Below, in pieces: positions 1 to 7,036 of a DNA stretch of 18,310 bases. The notes under the pieces were generated by a model that saw only the letters and a program-made list of their open reading frames with translations, was not told where the DNA came from and made no database searches. The DNA is from Daldinia sp. FL1419 (lineage: Eukaryota > Ascomycota > Sordariomycetes > Xylariales > Hypoxylaceae): the NCBI GenBank assembly GCA_025201765.1, contig MU623675.1:1-18310 (forward strand). The letters run 5' to 3'. Numbering within the stretch: the stretch's first letter is position 1; each line of letters opens with the position of its first letter. Made by a program: the position numbers and the translations under genes.

Positions 1-6
1 AGTTTT

Positions 7-84
7 TAAATTATTATATCTTATGTTTTTAATTAAATTTCTTTTTTAATTATTTTTATAACTGAGTCACCCCAATTACATAAG
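7..84 (+). repeat. E1 left terminal inverted repeat
   Basis: This end matches the reverse complement of 6962-7036 and both ends of E2. The conserved core is CTTATGTTTTTAATTAAA followed by ATAACTGAGTCACCCC and AATTACATAAG. It carries a 3-bp ATA insertion near its outer tip compared with the other three ends (TTATTATATC against TTATTC). Confidence 0.85.
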
Positions 85-121
<37 letters not shown>

Positions 122-134
122 GGAGGGGGGGGGG
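85..134. repeat. Homopolymer block T24-A13-G10 inside E1 left end
   Basis: About 24 T are followed by 13 A, then GGA and 10 G. The block sits directly inside the terminal repeat. The same position in the other three ends also holds poly-T/poly-G or its complement, so this is a structural part of the family and not random slippage in one copy. Exact lengths may be affected by sequencing error. Confidence 0.8.
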
Positions 135-331
135 TTTACAGAGGGCTGTAGCGTAATTACGTAATTGAAGCTGCAAGACCTTATTAGCTTCCATAGAACC
201 AGCCCTTTTAAGGTTTCTACAGGCTTTTTAGAACATAAATAAGCTTTCAGGAGTTGTTTTCCTATCTGATCAGCTCAAGTTCTCAAGCATAGAATCGTTA
301 GTTTTTCTATAGCAATAAGTTGGGGTGACAG
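135..331 (+). repeat. E1 left subterminal module
   Basis: It begins with the near-palindromic GTAATTACGTAATTG and the string AAGCTGCAAGACCTTATTAG. A first divergent copy of the arm subrepeat follows (AAGGTTTCTACAGGC to TCGTTAGTTTTT). The AAGGTTTCTACAGGC start recurs about 159 bp later. The module ends with AGTTGGGGTGAC at 317-328, an 11/12 inverted match to GTCACCCCAATT in the terminus at 66-77, so the module is itself flanked by short inverted repeats. The same arrangement is seen in all four arms. Confidence 0.7.
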
Positions 332-349
332 GGCCAGGACGAAGTCCGC
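332..349 (+). repeat. Hairpin motif CCAGGACGAAGTCCG (E1 left, outer)
   Basis: GGAC pairs with GTCC around a GAA loop (337-347). It marks the outer border of the tandem array of the left arm. An inverted copy marks the inner border at 2571-2581. Confidence 0.85.
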
Positions 350-494
350 CAATCTAATCCTTCTAATTAAGGTTTCTACAGGCTATTTTGTACGTAAATA
401 AGCCCGCAAGAGTTGTTCTCTTATCTGATCAGCTCATGTTCTCAAGCATAAAATCGTTAGTTTTTAAAACCATAGAGCTTCGTACGATAAAAGT

Positions 495-506
495 GTAGGG
501 TTAGGG
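495..506 (+). repeat. Telomere-like GTAGGGTTAGGG within an arm unit
   Basis: Two TTAGGG-like repeats lie inside a subrepeat unit. Comparable copies lie near 650, 772 and 1648, with complementary CCCTAACCCTA copies near 5388, 5627 and in E2. Other units have a single AGGG here, so the difference is one TTAGGG. It is far too short to be a telomere. Confidence 0.7.
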
Positions 507-933
507 CATGTCCTGCAGGAACTCCTGTTCAATTAGAGCTCCTATTCAATTAGAGCTTATGTTCAACATAAATAGGCCCTTAGAAGTTGTTTTCCTGTCT
601 GATCAGCTCAAGTTCTCTAGCATAGAATTGTTAATTTTTAAAAAAAGTGTAGGGTTAGGGCATATCCTGCAAGAGCTATTAGAGCTCCTTAGAAGTTGTT
701 TTCCTGTCTGATCAGCTCCGGTTCTCAAGCACAAAATCATCAGTTTTTCCATAGAGATTCGTACGATAAAAGTGTAGGGTTAGTGCATATCCTGCAGGAG
801 CTATTAGAGCCCCTGTTCAATTAGAGCTCCTGTTCAACATAAATAAACCTCCAGAAGTTGTTTTGCTGTCTGATCAGTTCAAATTAGGATGCATCCGATC
901 ATCAGTTTTTCCATAGAGCTTCGTACGATAAAA

Positions 934-971
934 CTGCAGGGCATATCCTGCAGGAGCTATTAGAGCTCCTG
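934..971 (+). repeat. Example double hairpin in an arm unit
   Basis: CTGCAGG (934-940) pairs with CCTGCAG (947-953) around GCATAT. It overlaps a second hairpin in which CAGGAGCT (951-958) pairs with AGCTCCTG (964-971) around ATTAG. The pattern recurs in most units of all four arms and in parts of arrays B1 and B2. The two stems share bases 951-953, so they are mutually exclusive at their full length. Confidence 0.85.
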
Positions 972-1709
972 TTCAATTAGAGCTCCTGTTCAACATAAAT
1001 AAACCTCCAGAAGTTGTTTTCCTATCTGATCAGCTCAAGCTCTCAAGAATAGAATCGTCAGTTTTGTACGATAAAACTGCAGGGCATGTCCTGCAGGAGC
1101 TCCTGTTCAATTAGAGCTCATGTTTAATGTATAGGCCCTCAAGTGTTGATTTTTGTTTGATCAGTTCAAATTCTCAAGCATAGAATTGTCAGTTTTCCAT
1201 AGAGCTTCGTACGATAAAACTGCAGGGCATGTCTTGCAGGAGCTCCTATTCAATTGGAGCCCATATTCAATATAAATAACCCCTCAGAAGTTGTTTCCTG
1301 TCTGATCAGCTCCAGTTCTCAAGCATAGAATCATCAGTTTTTCCATAGAGATTTGTACGATGAAGTGCAGGGCATATCCTGTAGGAGCTATTAGAGCTCC
1401 TATTCAACGTAAATAAACCTCCAGAAGCTGTTTTCTGTTTGATCAGTTCAAGTTAGGATGCACCCGATCATCAGTTTTTCCATAGAGATTCGTACGATGA
1501 ATTGCAGGGCATATCCTGCAGGAGCTATTAGAGCTCCTGTTCAACATAAATAAACCTCCAAAAGTTGTTTTCCTGTCTGATCAGCTCAAGTTCTCAAGGA
1601 TAGAATTGTCAATTTTTAAAACCATAGAATTTCGTACGATAAAAGTGTAGGGTTAGGGCATATCCTGTAAGAGCTATTAGAGCTTATATTCAACATAAAT
1701 AAGCCCTTA

Positions 1710-1723
1710 GGGGATGTTTGTAA
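1710..1723 (+). repeat. MITE left terminal inverted repeat
   Basis: GGGGATGTTTGTAA is the exact reverse complement of the right end at 2272-2285. Confidence 0.9.
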
Positions 1724-1724
1724 A

Positions 1725-1875
1725 CTTAAGCAGGGAGAAACTTATGGGGGGTAATCATAATCATAAGCTATGTATTTGGGAGGTATTGATTAACTTATCC
1801 CCACCAAAATTCTGCTGATATGCAGATCCACAGTACTTATTCATGCACCCAATCGGATTTGAATCTCCTGCTTAG
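1725..1875. repeat. Imperfect inverted repeat inside MITE
   Basis: TTAAGCAGGGAG (1726-1737) faces CTCCTGCTTAG (1865-1875), with TAAGCAGG matching CCTGCTTA perfectly. The pair lies just inside the left terminus and could be a relic of a shorter nested element or a secondary structure. Confidence 0.45.
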
Positions 1876-1890
1876 ATTTTTCCATAATCG

Positions 1891-1914
1891 AAAAGCACCT
1901 CTAGAGGTGCTTTT
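1891..1914. repeat. Perfect 24-bp palindrome inside MITE
   Basis: AAAAGCACCT is followed by the self-complementary centre CTAG and then the exact complement, AGGTGCTTTT. A run of T follows. The shape resembles an intrinsic terminator hairpin, but in a eukaryotic setting a structural role in the MITE is more likely. Confidence 0.85.
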
Positions 1915-1954
1915 TGGCTTGCTTATTTTGATTTTAGTGCTGTAATGCCTTGTA

Positions 1955-2000
1955 ATTACAGTACATTTAGCATTGCAATTACAGCACACTTAGTATTGTA
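1955..2000 (+). repeat. 23-bp tandem duplication inside MITE
   Basis: ATTACAGTACATTTAGCATT (plus GCA) is followed at once by a second copy beginning ATTACAGCACACTTAGTATT, ending at 2000. The copies differ at four or five sites, mostly transitions. A partial inverted copy, GTGCTGTAAT, lies just upstream near 1938-1947. Confidence 0.75.
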
Positions 2001-2162
2001 TGAAATATTCTTAGCGAATACATGCGCTATAATTCTAGTGCGTACATTTACATAAATACCTAGGTAGCGACAACGAGGTTGCGAATAGCTTCGGTATAGT
2101 TGGGTAAGCATAAGCACAAGCATTGAGCTACAAACATTTATTGGCTTATGAAATTTGAGGCA

Positions 2163-2211
2163 AGCATTGATTCGTCCAAAATATAGTGGAGAGAGCCCCA
2201 CAATCAATGCT
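2163..2211. repeat. 10-bp inverted repeat near MITE right end
   Basis: AGCATTGATT (2163-2172) pairs with AATCAATGCT (2202-2211) around a 29-nt loop. The flanking AAAATATAG and CTATATTTC give weaker additional pairing. Confidence 0.6.
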
Positions 2212-2271
2212 ATATTTCAGTAACTTATGTGTCAAGGTTGGCACGAGCCACAAGCAAAGCACCGCTGAATC

Positions 2272-2285
2272 TTACAAACATCCCC
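2272..2285 (-). repeat. MITE right terminal inverted repeat
   Basis: TTACAAACATCCCC is followed directly by TTAG, matching the TTAG that precedes the left terminus. Confidence 0.9.
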
Positions 2286-2397
2286 TTAGAAATTATTTTC
2301 CCGCCTGATCAGCTTAAATTCTTACTAATAAAAAGGATGCACCCAATCATAAATGTTTTCTTAAACTTTAAATTTTTAGTATGTTTTTTTTTACCCC

Positions 2398-2532
2398 TTA
2401 TCAACTTATCAACCACCTTATCAGCTCTAATCAGCTCTTATCAGCTTATCAATTATTATCAATTTCTTATCAATTACTTATCAATTACTTATCAATTTCT
2501 TATCAATTTCTTATCAATTTCTTATCAATTTC
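2398..2532 (+). repeat. ~11-bp minisatellite TTATCAATTTC/TTATCAGCTC
   Basis: About 12 degenerate head-to-tail units form a gradient from TTATCAGCTC on the outer side to TTATCAATTTC on the inner side. The same array, with other copy numbers, lies at 5151-5234, 9757-9851 and 10741-10856. Confidence 0.85.
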
Positions 2533-2567
2533 ACATAGTAATTTATTGGAAAGTTTCAGTATAATAC

Positions 2568-2584
2568 ACCGGACTTCGTCCTGG
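2568..2584 (-). repeat. Hairpin motif CGGACTTCGTCCTGG (E1 left, inner)
   Basis: This is the reverse-complement copy of the motif at 332-349. It ends the left arm; sequence homology between arms stops just after it (GGATAAT). Confidence 0.85.
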
Positions 2585-2585
2585 A

Positions 2586-4735
2586 TAATTAAACAAAAGC
2601 TCTAATAACTTCCTAAATACAAAGTAATTATATCCTAAAAAAAATATTCAAATAATTAAATAAAAGGCTAATTAATAAAAGTAATTACTAACACTTAAAA
2701 AATAAAATGAATAATATATTCAACTAAAGACAAACTCATAAACTATCATAAAAAACTACAATAAAAGCTAAATAAATTAATATATAAGAACTTAACCTAA
2801 TCAAATAAAAATCAACTCTTAAAAATCTATATATTGAATAGGAGCTCTAATTAAAAAAAAACTCTAATTAAAGAGGAGTTCTAATAGCTCCTGGAAAATA
2901 TACCCTGCCCTATATTTCAGCTACCCCATAATAAACTATATTCTAAAAAAGGTATTAAAATGATTAAATAAAAGGTTAATAAAAATAATTGTTAACAATA
3001 ATAGCTGGCGCTCAAAAAATAAAAAAGGTAATATATTCAATTAAAGATAAAAAAGTTATATACTATTATAAAAAACTCTATAAAAGGTATTGCTTGAAGA
3101 GTTTGACTTCTATAATAGAGAACTTAACCTGATCAAATAAGAAAATAATTTTTGAGGGCCTATATATATCCCAGAAAAGTTTATAGAAACTTTAGGATGA
3201 ACTATTCTTAAAAATCTAATAAACTCTAATAAAATAAAAAATACAAGCTAACTATATCCTAAAGAAGGTATTAAAACAATTAAATAGAAAAATTAATAGA
3301 GGTGATTGTTTGGTAATGGTAACGTACTCTAAGGAAGTTATATTCTACAAAAGGACTAAAAAACATATATTTCGTATAAAGCTCTATAAAAAAACTAAAA
3401 ATTCTATACTTAAGAACTTTACCTAATCAAATAAGAAAAATAACTCTTAAAGGTTTATATATTAAATAGGACCTTTAATAGCTTTTGCAGGATATACCCA
3501 GCCCTGCATTTTAACTAATAAAAAATGTAAGGTAACTATATCCTGAAAAATAATATTAAAATAATCAAATAAAAGGATTAATAAAGGTAACTATTGGCAA
3601 TAGTAGTTAGCGCTCAAAAGGTAATATTTAATAAAAGAGCAAATTCATAAACTATTGTAACAACTATAAGAAAAAATAATAATTTTATTGAGCTTAATCT
3701 AACCAGGCAAGAAAACAACTCCTAAAAGTTTGTATATTACATAAGAGCTCTAATAGCTCCTATAAAATATGCCCCATAACAAACCAAAAACTTAAATAAA
3801 ATAAACAATACAAAATGACTATATCCTAAAGAAAATATTAAAGTAATCAAATAAAAGAACTAATAAAAATAATTTCTAACAATAGTAACGCGCTCAAAAA
3901 GTGAAAAAAATAATATATTCAACAAAAAAATATAATAATCCTGTAGAGCTTCATCTGATCAAACAAGAAAACAACTACTAAAAGCCTATTTATGTTCCAA
4001 AAACCCTATGGAAACCTTAAAATGGTTAGCTTCAAGGAAACTAATAAAACCTTACAAAGTAGTTTTAGTTATGTAATTTTACTACCCCAATTTACTATAA
4101 TAAAGGATTTAATCTAATCAAACAAAAATTAACTCTTAAAAACCTATAATAACTCCTACAAAATATACCCTACACTTCAACTAACCCATAACAAACCAAA
4201 GGTTGTATAAGCAAAAAGATGTAAAATAACTATATCTTAAAAAGGAAAGTAAAACAATCAAATAGGAAAGCAAATATATATAACTACTTACCAATAATAA
4301 CGCTCTAGAAGAAGATATCTTCAAAAGAGGAGCAAAAGAATATATTATCGTATAAAAATTTTATAAAAAAATTAATTTATAAAATTTAAAGAACCTGTGC
4401 TGATCAAATAAGGAAAATAACTTTTAAAAACCTATTTATATCCAAAAAAACTGTGGAAACCTAAGAAGTTTAGCTCTAAGGAAACTAATAAGGTCTCTAC
4501 AAAGTAACATCTATTACATAAATATATTACTTTAATTTATTATAATTTAAGTAAATTGGAATAATAAATATAATAATAAATATATTATTTTAGTTTAATA
4601 AGTTTTTTTAATTTAAAAATTATATTTATTATTAAATATTTAATTAATAATTATAGAATGAAAGTGATTGATCCTAAAAGTAAAACTAGTCACAAAGTAA
4701 TTAGTCCCAAAAAACTAGTTTAAATTATAAATTAT
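2586..4735 (+). repeat. Array B1: ~280-320-bp tandem units between E1 arms
   Basis: The unit start TATATCCTAAA recurs near 2629, 2934, 3252, 3538, 3818 and 4229. Within units are GATTAAATAAAAGG, TAATTG(C)TAACAATAATAGC, TGGCGCTCAAAA, ATATATTCAA, ACTAT(C)GTAA, CTTAACCTGATCAAATAAG, a TATATATTGAATAGGAGCTC block and often CTCCTGCAGGATATGCCCTG-like sequence. The last part (4380-4735) matches 15620-15950 almost base for base in order. The array is G-poor: 4141-4200 has 19 C and no G. No open frame of note is present. Confidence 0.8.
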
Positions 4736-5096
4736 TTATAAAATTAAAGGAAAGGGTATTAATAAATTATATAAAAAATTATAATTTATTATTTAAAATT
4801 ATAATAATAAAGGGAAAGAAAAAATATTCATATAATTACCTATAATTTAGTATTTTAGTTAATAAATTATTATTACGCTTATTCTATCTTTACAACAACA
4901 AGCTGAAAGAATGGTTATATAGTTTTGTAATGTTACGTAAGCGTACACCTAATTAAATATTAATTTAAACCGTATTATTATTGCTACACCACCTAAAAAG
5001 TTTAAGGATTATTTTTCTAAAGATATTATAATAATTGTTATAAAACCATTTTATAGAGTAACCAAAATTAGTATACACTAATAAATAATTTATTTT
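4736..5096. other. AT-rich spacer, no gene seen
   Basis: A decayed A+T-rich stretch links array B1 to the right arm of E1. A few less decayed words such as GTTACGTAAGCGTACACC (4933-4950) remain. I see no repeat unit, ORF or RNA signal. Confidence 0.6.
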
Positions 5097-5112
5097 CCAG
5101 GACGAAGTCCGG
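5097..5112 (+). repeat. Hairpin motif CCAGGACGAAGTCCGG (E1 right, inner)
   Basis: This is an intact copy with GGAC/GTCC stem and GAA loop at 5100-5110. Confidence 0.85.
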
Positions 5113-5150
5113 TGTATTATACTGAAACTTTCCAATAAATTACTATGTGA

Positions 5151-5234
5151 AATTGATAAGAAATTGATAAGAAATTGATAAGAAATTGATAATAATTGAT
5201 AAGAGCTGATAAGAGCTGATAAGAGCTGATAAGG
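5151..5234 (-). repeat. ~11-bp minisatellite, E1 right arm
   Basis: About eight units, AAATTGATAAG grading into AGCTGATAAG, form the inverted counterpart of 2398-2532 with fewer copies. Confidence 0.85.
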
Positions 5235-5335
5235 GGTAAAAAAATACTAAAAAATTTAAAGTTTAAGAAAACATTTATGATTGGGTGCATCCTTTTCATT
5301 AGTAAGAATTTAAGCTGATCAGATAGGAAAACAAC

Positions 5336-6697
5336 TTATTTATGTTGAATTTAAATTCTAATAGTTCCTACAAAATATGCCCTAACCCTACACTTTTATC
5401 GTACGAAATTCTATGGTTTTAAAAATTGATAATTCTATCCTTGAGAACGTGAGCTGATCAGACAGGAAAACAACTTTTAAGGAGCTTTAATAACTCTTGC
5501 AGGACATGCCTTGCAGTTTTATCGTACGAAGCTCTATGGAAAAACTGATGATCGGATGCATCCTAATTTGAGCTGATCAGACAGGAAAACAACTTCTAAA
5601 AGCCTCTAATAGCTCCTGCAAGATGTGCCCTAACCCTACACTTTTATCGTACAAAATTCTATGGTTTTAAAAATTGACGATTCTATGCTTGAGAACTTGA
5701 ACTGATCAGACAGGAAAACAACTTCTGGAGGTTTATTTATGTTGAACAGGAGCTCTAATTGAACAGGAGCTCTAATAGCTCCTGCAGGATATGCCCTGCA
5801 GTTTTATCGTACGAAGCTCTATGGAAAACTGACGATTTTGTGCTTGAGAACTTGAGCTGATCAAATCAAAATCAACACTTGAGGGCCTATACATTGAACA
5901 TGAGCTCGAATTGAACAAGAGCTCGAATTGAACATGAGCTCTAATTGAACAGGAGCTCCTGCAGGACATGCCCTGCAGTTTTATCGTACGAAGCTCTATG
6001 GAAAACTAATAATTCTATACTTGAGAACTTGAACTGATCAAACAGAAAACAACTTCTGGAGGTTTATTTACGTTGAATAGGAGCTCTAATAGCTCCTGCA
6101 AGATATGCCGTGCACTCCATCGTACGAATTTCTATGGAAAAACTGATGATTTGGTGCTTGAGAATTTGAGCTGATCAGACAGGAAAACAACTTCTGGAGG
6201 TTTATTTATGTTGAACAGGAACTCTAATTGAACAGGAGCTCTAATAGCTCCTGCAGGATATGCACTAACCCTACACTTTTATCGTACGAATCTCTATGGA
6301 AAGACTGATGATTCTATGCTTGAGAGCTTGAGCTGATCAGACAGGAAAACAACTTCTGGAGGTTTATTTATGTTGAACAGGAGCTCTAATAGCTCCTGCA
6401 GGATATGCCCTGCAGTTTTATCGTACAAATCTCTATCCAAAACTGACGATTTTGTGCTTGAGAACTTGAGCTGATCAAACCAAAATTAACACTTGAGGGC
6501 CTATATATTGAACAGGAGCTCTAATTGAACAGGAGCTCTAATAGCTGCTGCAGGATATGCCCTAACCTTACACTTTTATCGTACGAAGCTCTATGGAAAA
6601 CTAACGATTCTATGCATGAGAACTTAAGCTGATCAGACAGGAAAACAACTCTTGAGGGCTTATTTACGTATCAAAAAGCCTGTAAAAGGCTTAGATT
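5336..6697 (-). repeat. E1 right arm tandem array, ~145-bp units
   Basis: This is the inverted homologue of 360-1706. The landmark ATCGTAC(G/A)A recurs near 5400, 5523, 5648, 5808, 5985, 6121, 6283, 6422 and 6580, giving nine units of about 123-177 bp. Units keep the TGATCA and CGTACG palindromes and the two hairpins. The unit at 5880-5960 contains four near-copies of GAGCTC(T/G)AATTGAACA, an internal expansion. The 65-codon frame at 5772-5969 on the minus strand is not a gene. Confidence 0.85.
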
Positions 6698-6713
6698 AGC
6701 GGACTTCGTCCTG
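6698..6713 (-). repeat. Hairpin motif GCGGACTTCGTCCTGG (E1 right, outer)
   Basis: Intact copy with core 6701-6711, followed by CCCTGTCACCCCAACT, the same context as its inverted partner at 317-349. Confidence 0.85.
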
Positions 6714-6911
6714 GCCCTGTCACCCCAACTCATTGCTATAGAAAAAATAATGATTCTATGTTTGAGAACATGAGCTGATCAGATAAGAAAACAATTCCTG
6801 AAGGCTTATTTATGTTCTAAAAAGCCTGTGGAAACCTTAGAAGGGTTGGCTCTATGGAGGCTAATAAGGTCTTGCAGCTTCAATTACGTAATTACACTAC
6901 AGCCCTCTGTA
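6714..6911 (-). repeat. E1 right subterminal module
   Basis: Inverted homologue of 135-331. It contains TGTGGAAACCTTAGAAGGGT, TGGAGGCTAATAAGGTCTTG and CAATTACGTAATTAC. It shows no coding potential. Confidence 0.75.
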
Positions 6912-6961
6912 CCCCCCCCCCCCCCCTCCATAAAAAAAACCAAAAAAAAACCAAAAAAAAC
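6912..6961. repeat. Homopolymer block C15 and A-runs inside E1 right end
   Basis: Fifteen C, then TCCAT, then three runs of 8-9 A separated by CC. This is the counterpart of the T/A/G block at 85-134. Confidence 0.8.
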
Positions 6962-7036
6962 CTTATGTAATTGGGGTGACTCAGTTATAAAAATAATTTA
7001 AAAAGAGATTTAATTAAAAACATAAGAATAATTTTA
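6962..7036 (-). repeat. E1 right terminal inverted repeat
   Basis: Runs from CTTATGTAATTGGGGTGACTC to GAATAATTTTA. It is the inverse of the left end and of the left end of E2. Confidence 0.85.

Larger units (their letters stand above)
360..1706 (+). repeat. E1 left arm tandem array, ~145-bp palindrome-rich units
   Basis: About nine imperfect units lie head to tail. The landmark (C/T)GTACGAT occurs near 481, 760, 922, 1065, 1208, 1354, 1491 and 1633, giving spacings of roughly 137-162 bp; a damaged unit lies near 640. A typical unit reads TGATCAGCTCAAGTTCTCAA, CATAGAATCGTCAGTTTTTC, the CGTACG palindrome, CTGCAGGGCATATCCTGCAG, AGGAGCT-ATTAG-AGCTCCT, then TTCAACATAAATAAACCTCC and GAAGTTGTTTTCCTGTC. 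Some units contain a 17-bp internal duplication (ATTAGAGCTCCTGTTCA twice, 960-993). Short open frames here, such as 508-711, are translations of the repeat and not genes. Confidence 0.85.
1707..2288. mobile_element. MITE inserted in E1 left arm (576 bp plus TTA duplication)
   Basis: The element spans 1710-2285 and is flanked by TTA on both sides (1707-1709 and 2286-2288). Its ends are a perfect 14-bp inverted repeat, GGGGATGTTTGTAA and TTACAAACATCCCC. The insertion is proven by paralogy: uninterrupted units of the same array read CCCTTAGAAGTTGTTTTCC (near 577), while here CCCTTAG is followed by the element, then TTAGAAATTATTTTCC. A 5-bp CTTAG duplication with 13-bp ends is an equivalent reading. 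A TTA target and G-rich termini resemble the PIF/Harbinger superfamily, but no transposase is present, so that is only a suggestion. The interior keeps CpG sites and higher G+C than its host, so it has escaped RIP-like decay. The 83-codon frame at 1956-2207 on the minus strand looks spurious. Confidence 0.82.
2286..2585 (+). repeat. E1 left inner arm segment with minisatellite
   Basis: This segment resumes the arm after the MITE. It contains GGATGCACCCAATCATAAAT, the TTTTCTTAAACTTTAAATTT string, a minisatellite (2398-2532) and the inner hairpin. It is the inverted homologue of 5097-5335 and matches 9660-9902 and 10688-10950 in E2. The frames at 2229-2564 and 2381-2605 are read through the minisatellite and are not genes. 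Confidence 0.8.
5097..5335 (-). repeat. E1 right inner arm segment with minisatellite
   Basis: This is the inverted homologue of 2286-2585. It runs from the CCAGGACGAAGTCCGG hairpin through the minisatellite (5151-5234, units GAAATTGATAA and GAGCTGATAA) to GGTGCATCCTTTTCATTAG. The 60-codon frame at 5117-5299 is a translation of this repeat. Confidence 0.8.
7..7036. mobile_element. E1: composite fold-back-like element with long inverted arms
   Basis: The two ends are inverted copies of each other. TAAATTATT starts the left end and GAATAATTTTA closes the right end, followed inward by the shared GAGTCACCCCAATTACATAA block. Inside the ends, each arm has in order a homopolymer block, a subterminal module, a GGACGAAGTCC hairpin, a tandem array of ~145-bp units, an ~11-bp minisatellite and a second hairpin. 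The left arm (to 2585) and right arm (5097 onward) are inverted relative to each other but differ in unit number and order. Long inverted repeats made of tandem subrepeats are the hallmark of fold-back (FB/TU-like) elements. No transposase is visible, so this would be non-autonomous. The left end lies almost at the window edge, so a target-site duplication cannot be checked there. The superfamily is not assigned; TA at both extreme ends is compatible with, but does not prove, a TA target. Confidence 0.75.

Noticed and set aside
495..506. Telomere sequence
   Set aside because: Only two TTAGGG-like units inside a subrepeat, present in both orientations in the two arms.
508..711. 67-codon open frame, plus strand
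   Set aside because: It lies wholly inside two arm subrepeat units, and the equivalent frame is not kept in other units. The protein shows only repeat-derived words.
360..1706. CRISPR array
   Set aside because: Units are contiguous degenerate repeats without unique spacers.
1848..1875. tRNA-like B box (GGATTTGAATCTCC) that could make the MITE a SINE
   Set aside because: The T-arm does not pair properly, no A box or cloverleaf is found, and the element has inverted termini with a target duplication typical of a DNA transposon.
1956..2207. 83-codon frame, minus strand, in the MITE
   Set aside because: No recognisable domain, it overlaps the tandem duplication and internal inverted repeats, and the MITE is too short to be autonomous.
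2229..2605. Two overlapping open frames of 111 and 74 codons
   Set aside because: Both cross the MITE end or arm and the TTATCAATT minisatellite, giving repetitive YQFLINFLS-type translations in two frames at once.
5117..5299. 60-codon frame, minus strand, resembling the one at 2229-2564
   Set aside because: The similarity is due to the inverted arm, not to protein conservation.
5320..5345. Hammerhead-like core (CTGATCAGATAGGAAAAC)
   Set aside because: The invariant CTGANGA is not met because CTGATCAG is a palindrome, and no stem III arrangement fits.
5772..5969. 65-codon open frame, minus strand
   Set aside because: Translation of the same arm repeat from the inverted arm; no independent coding sign.
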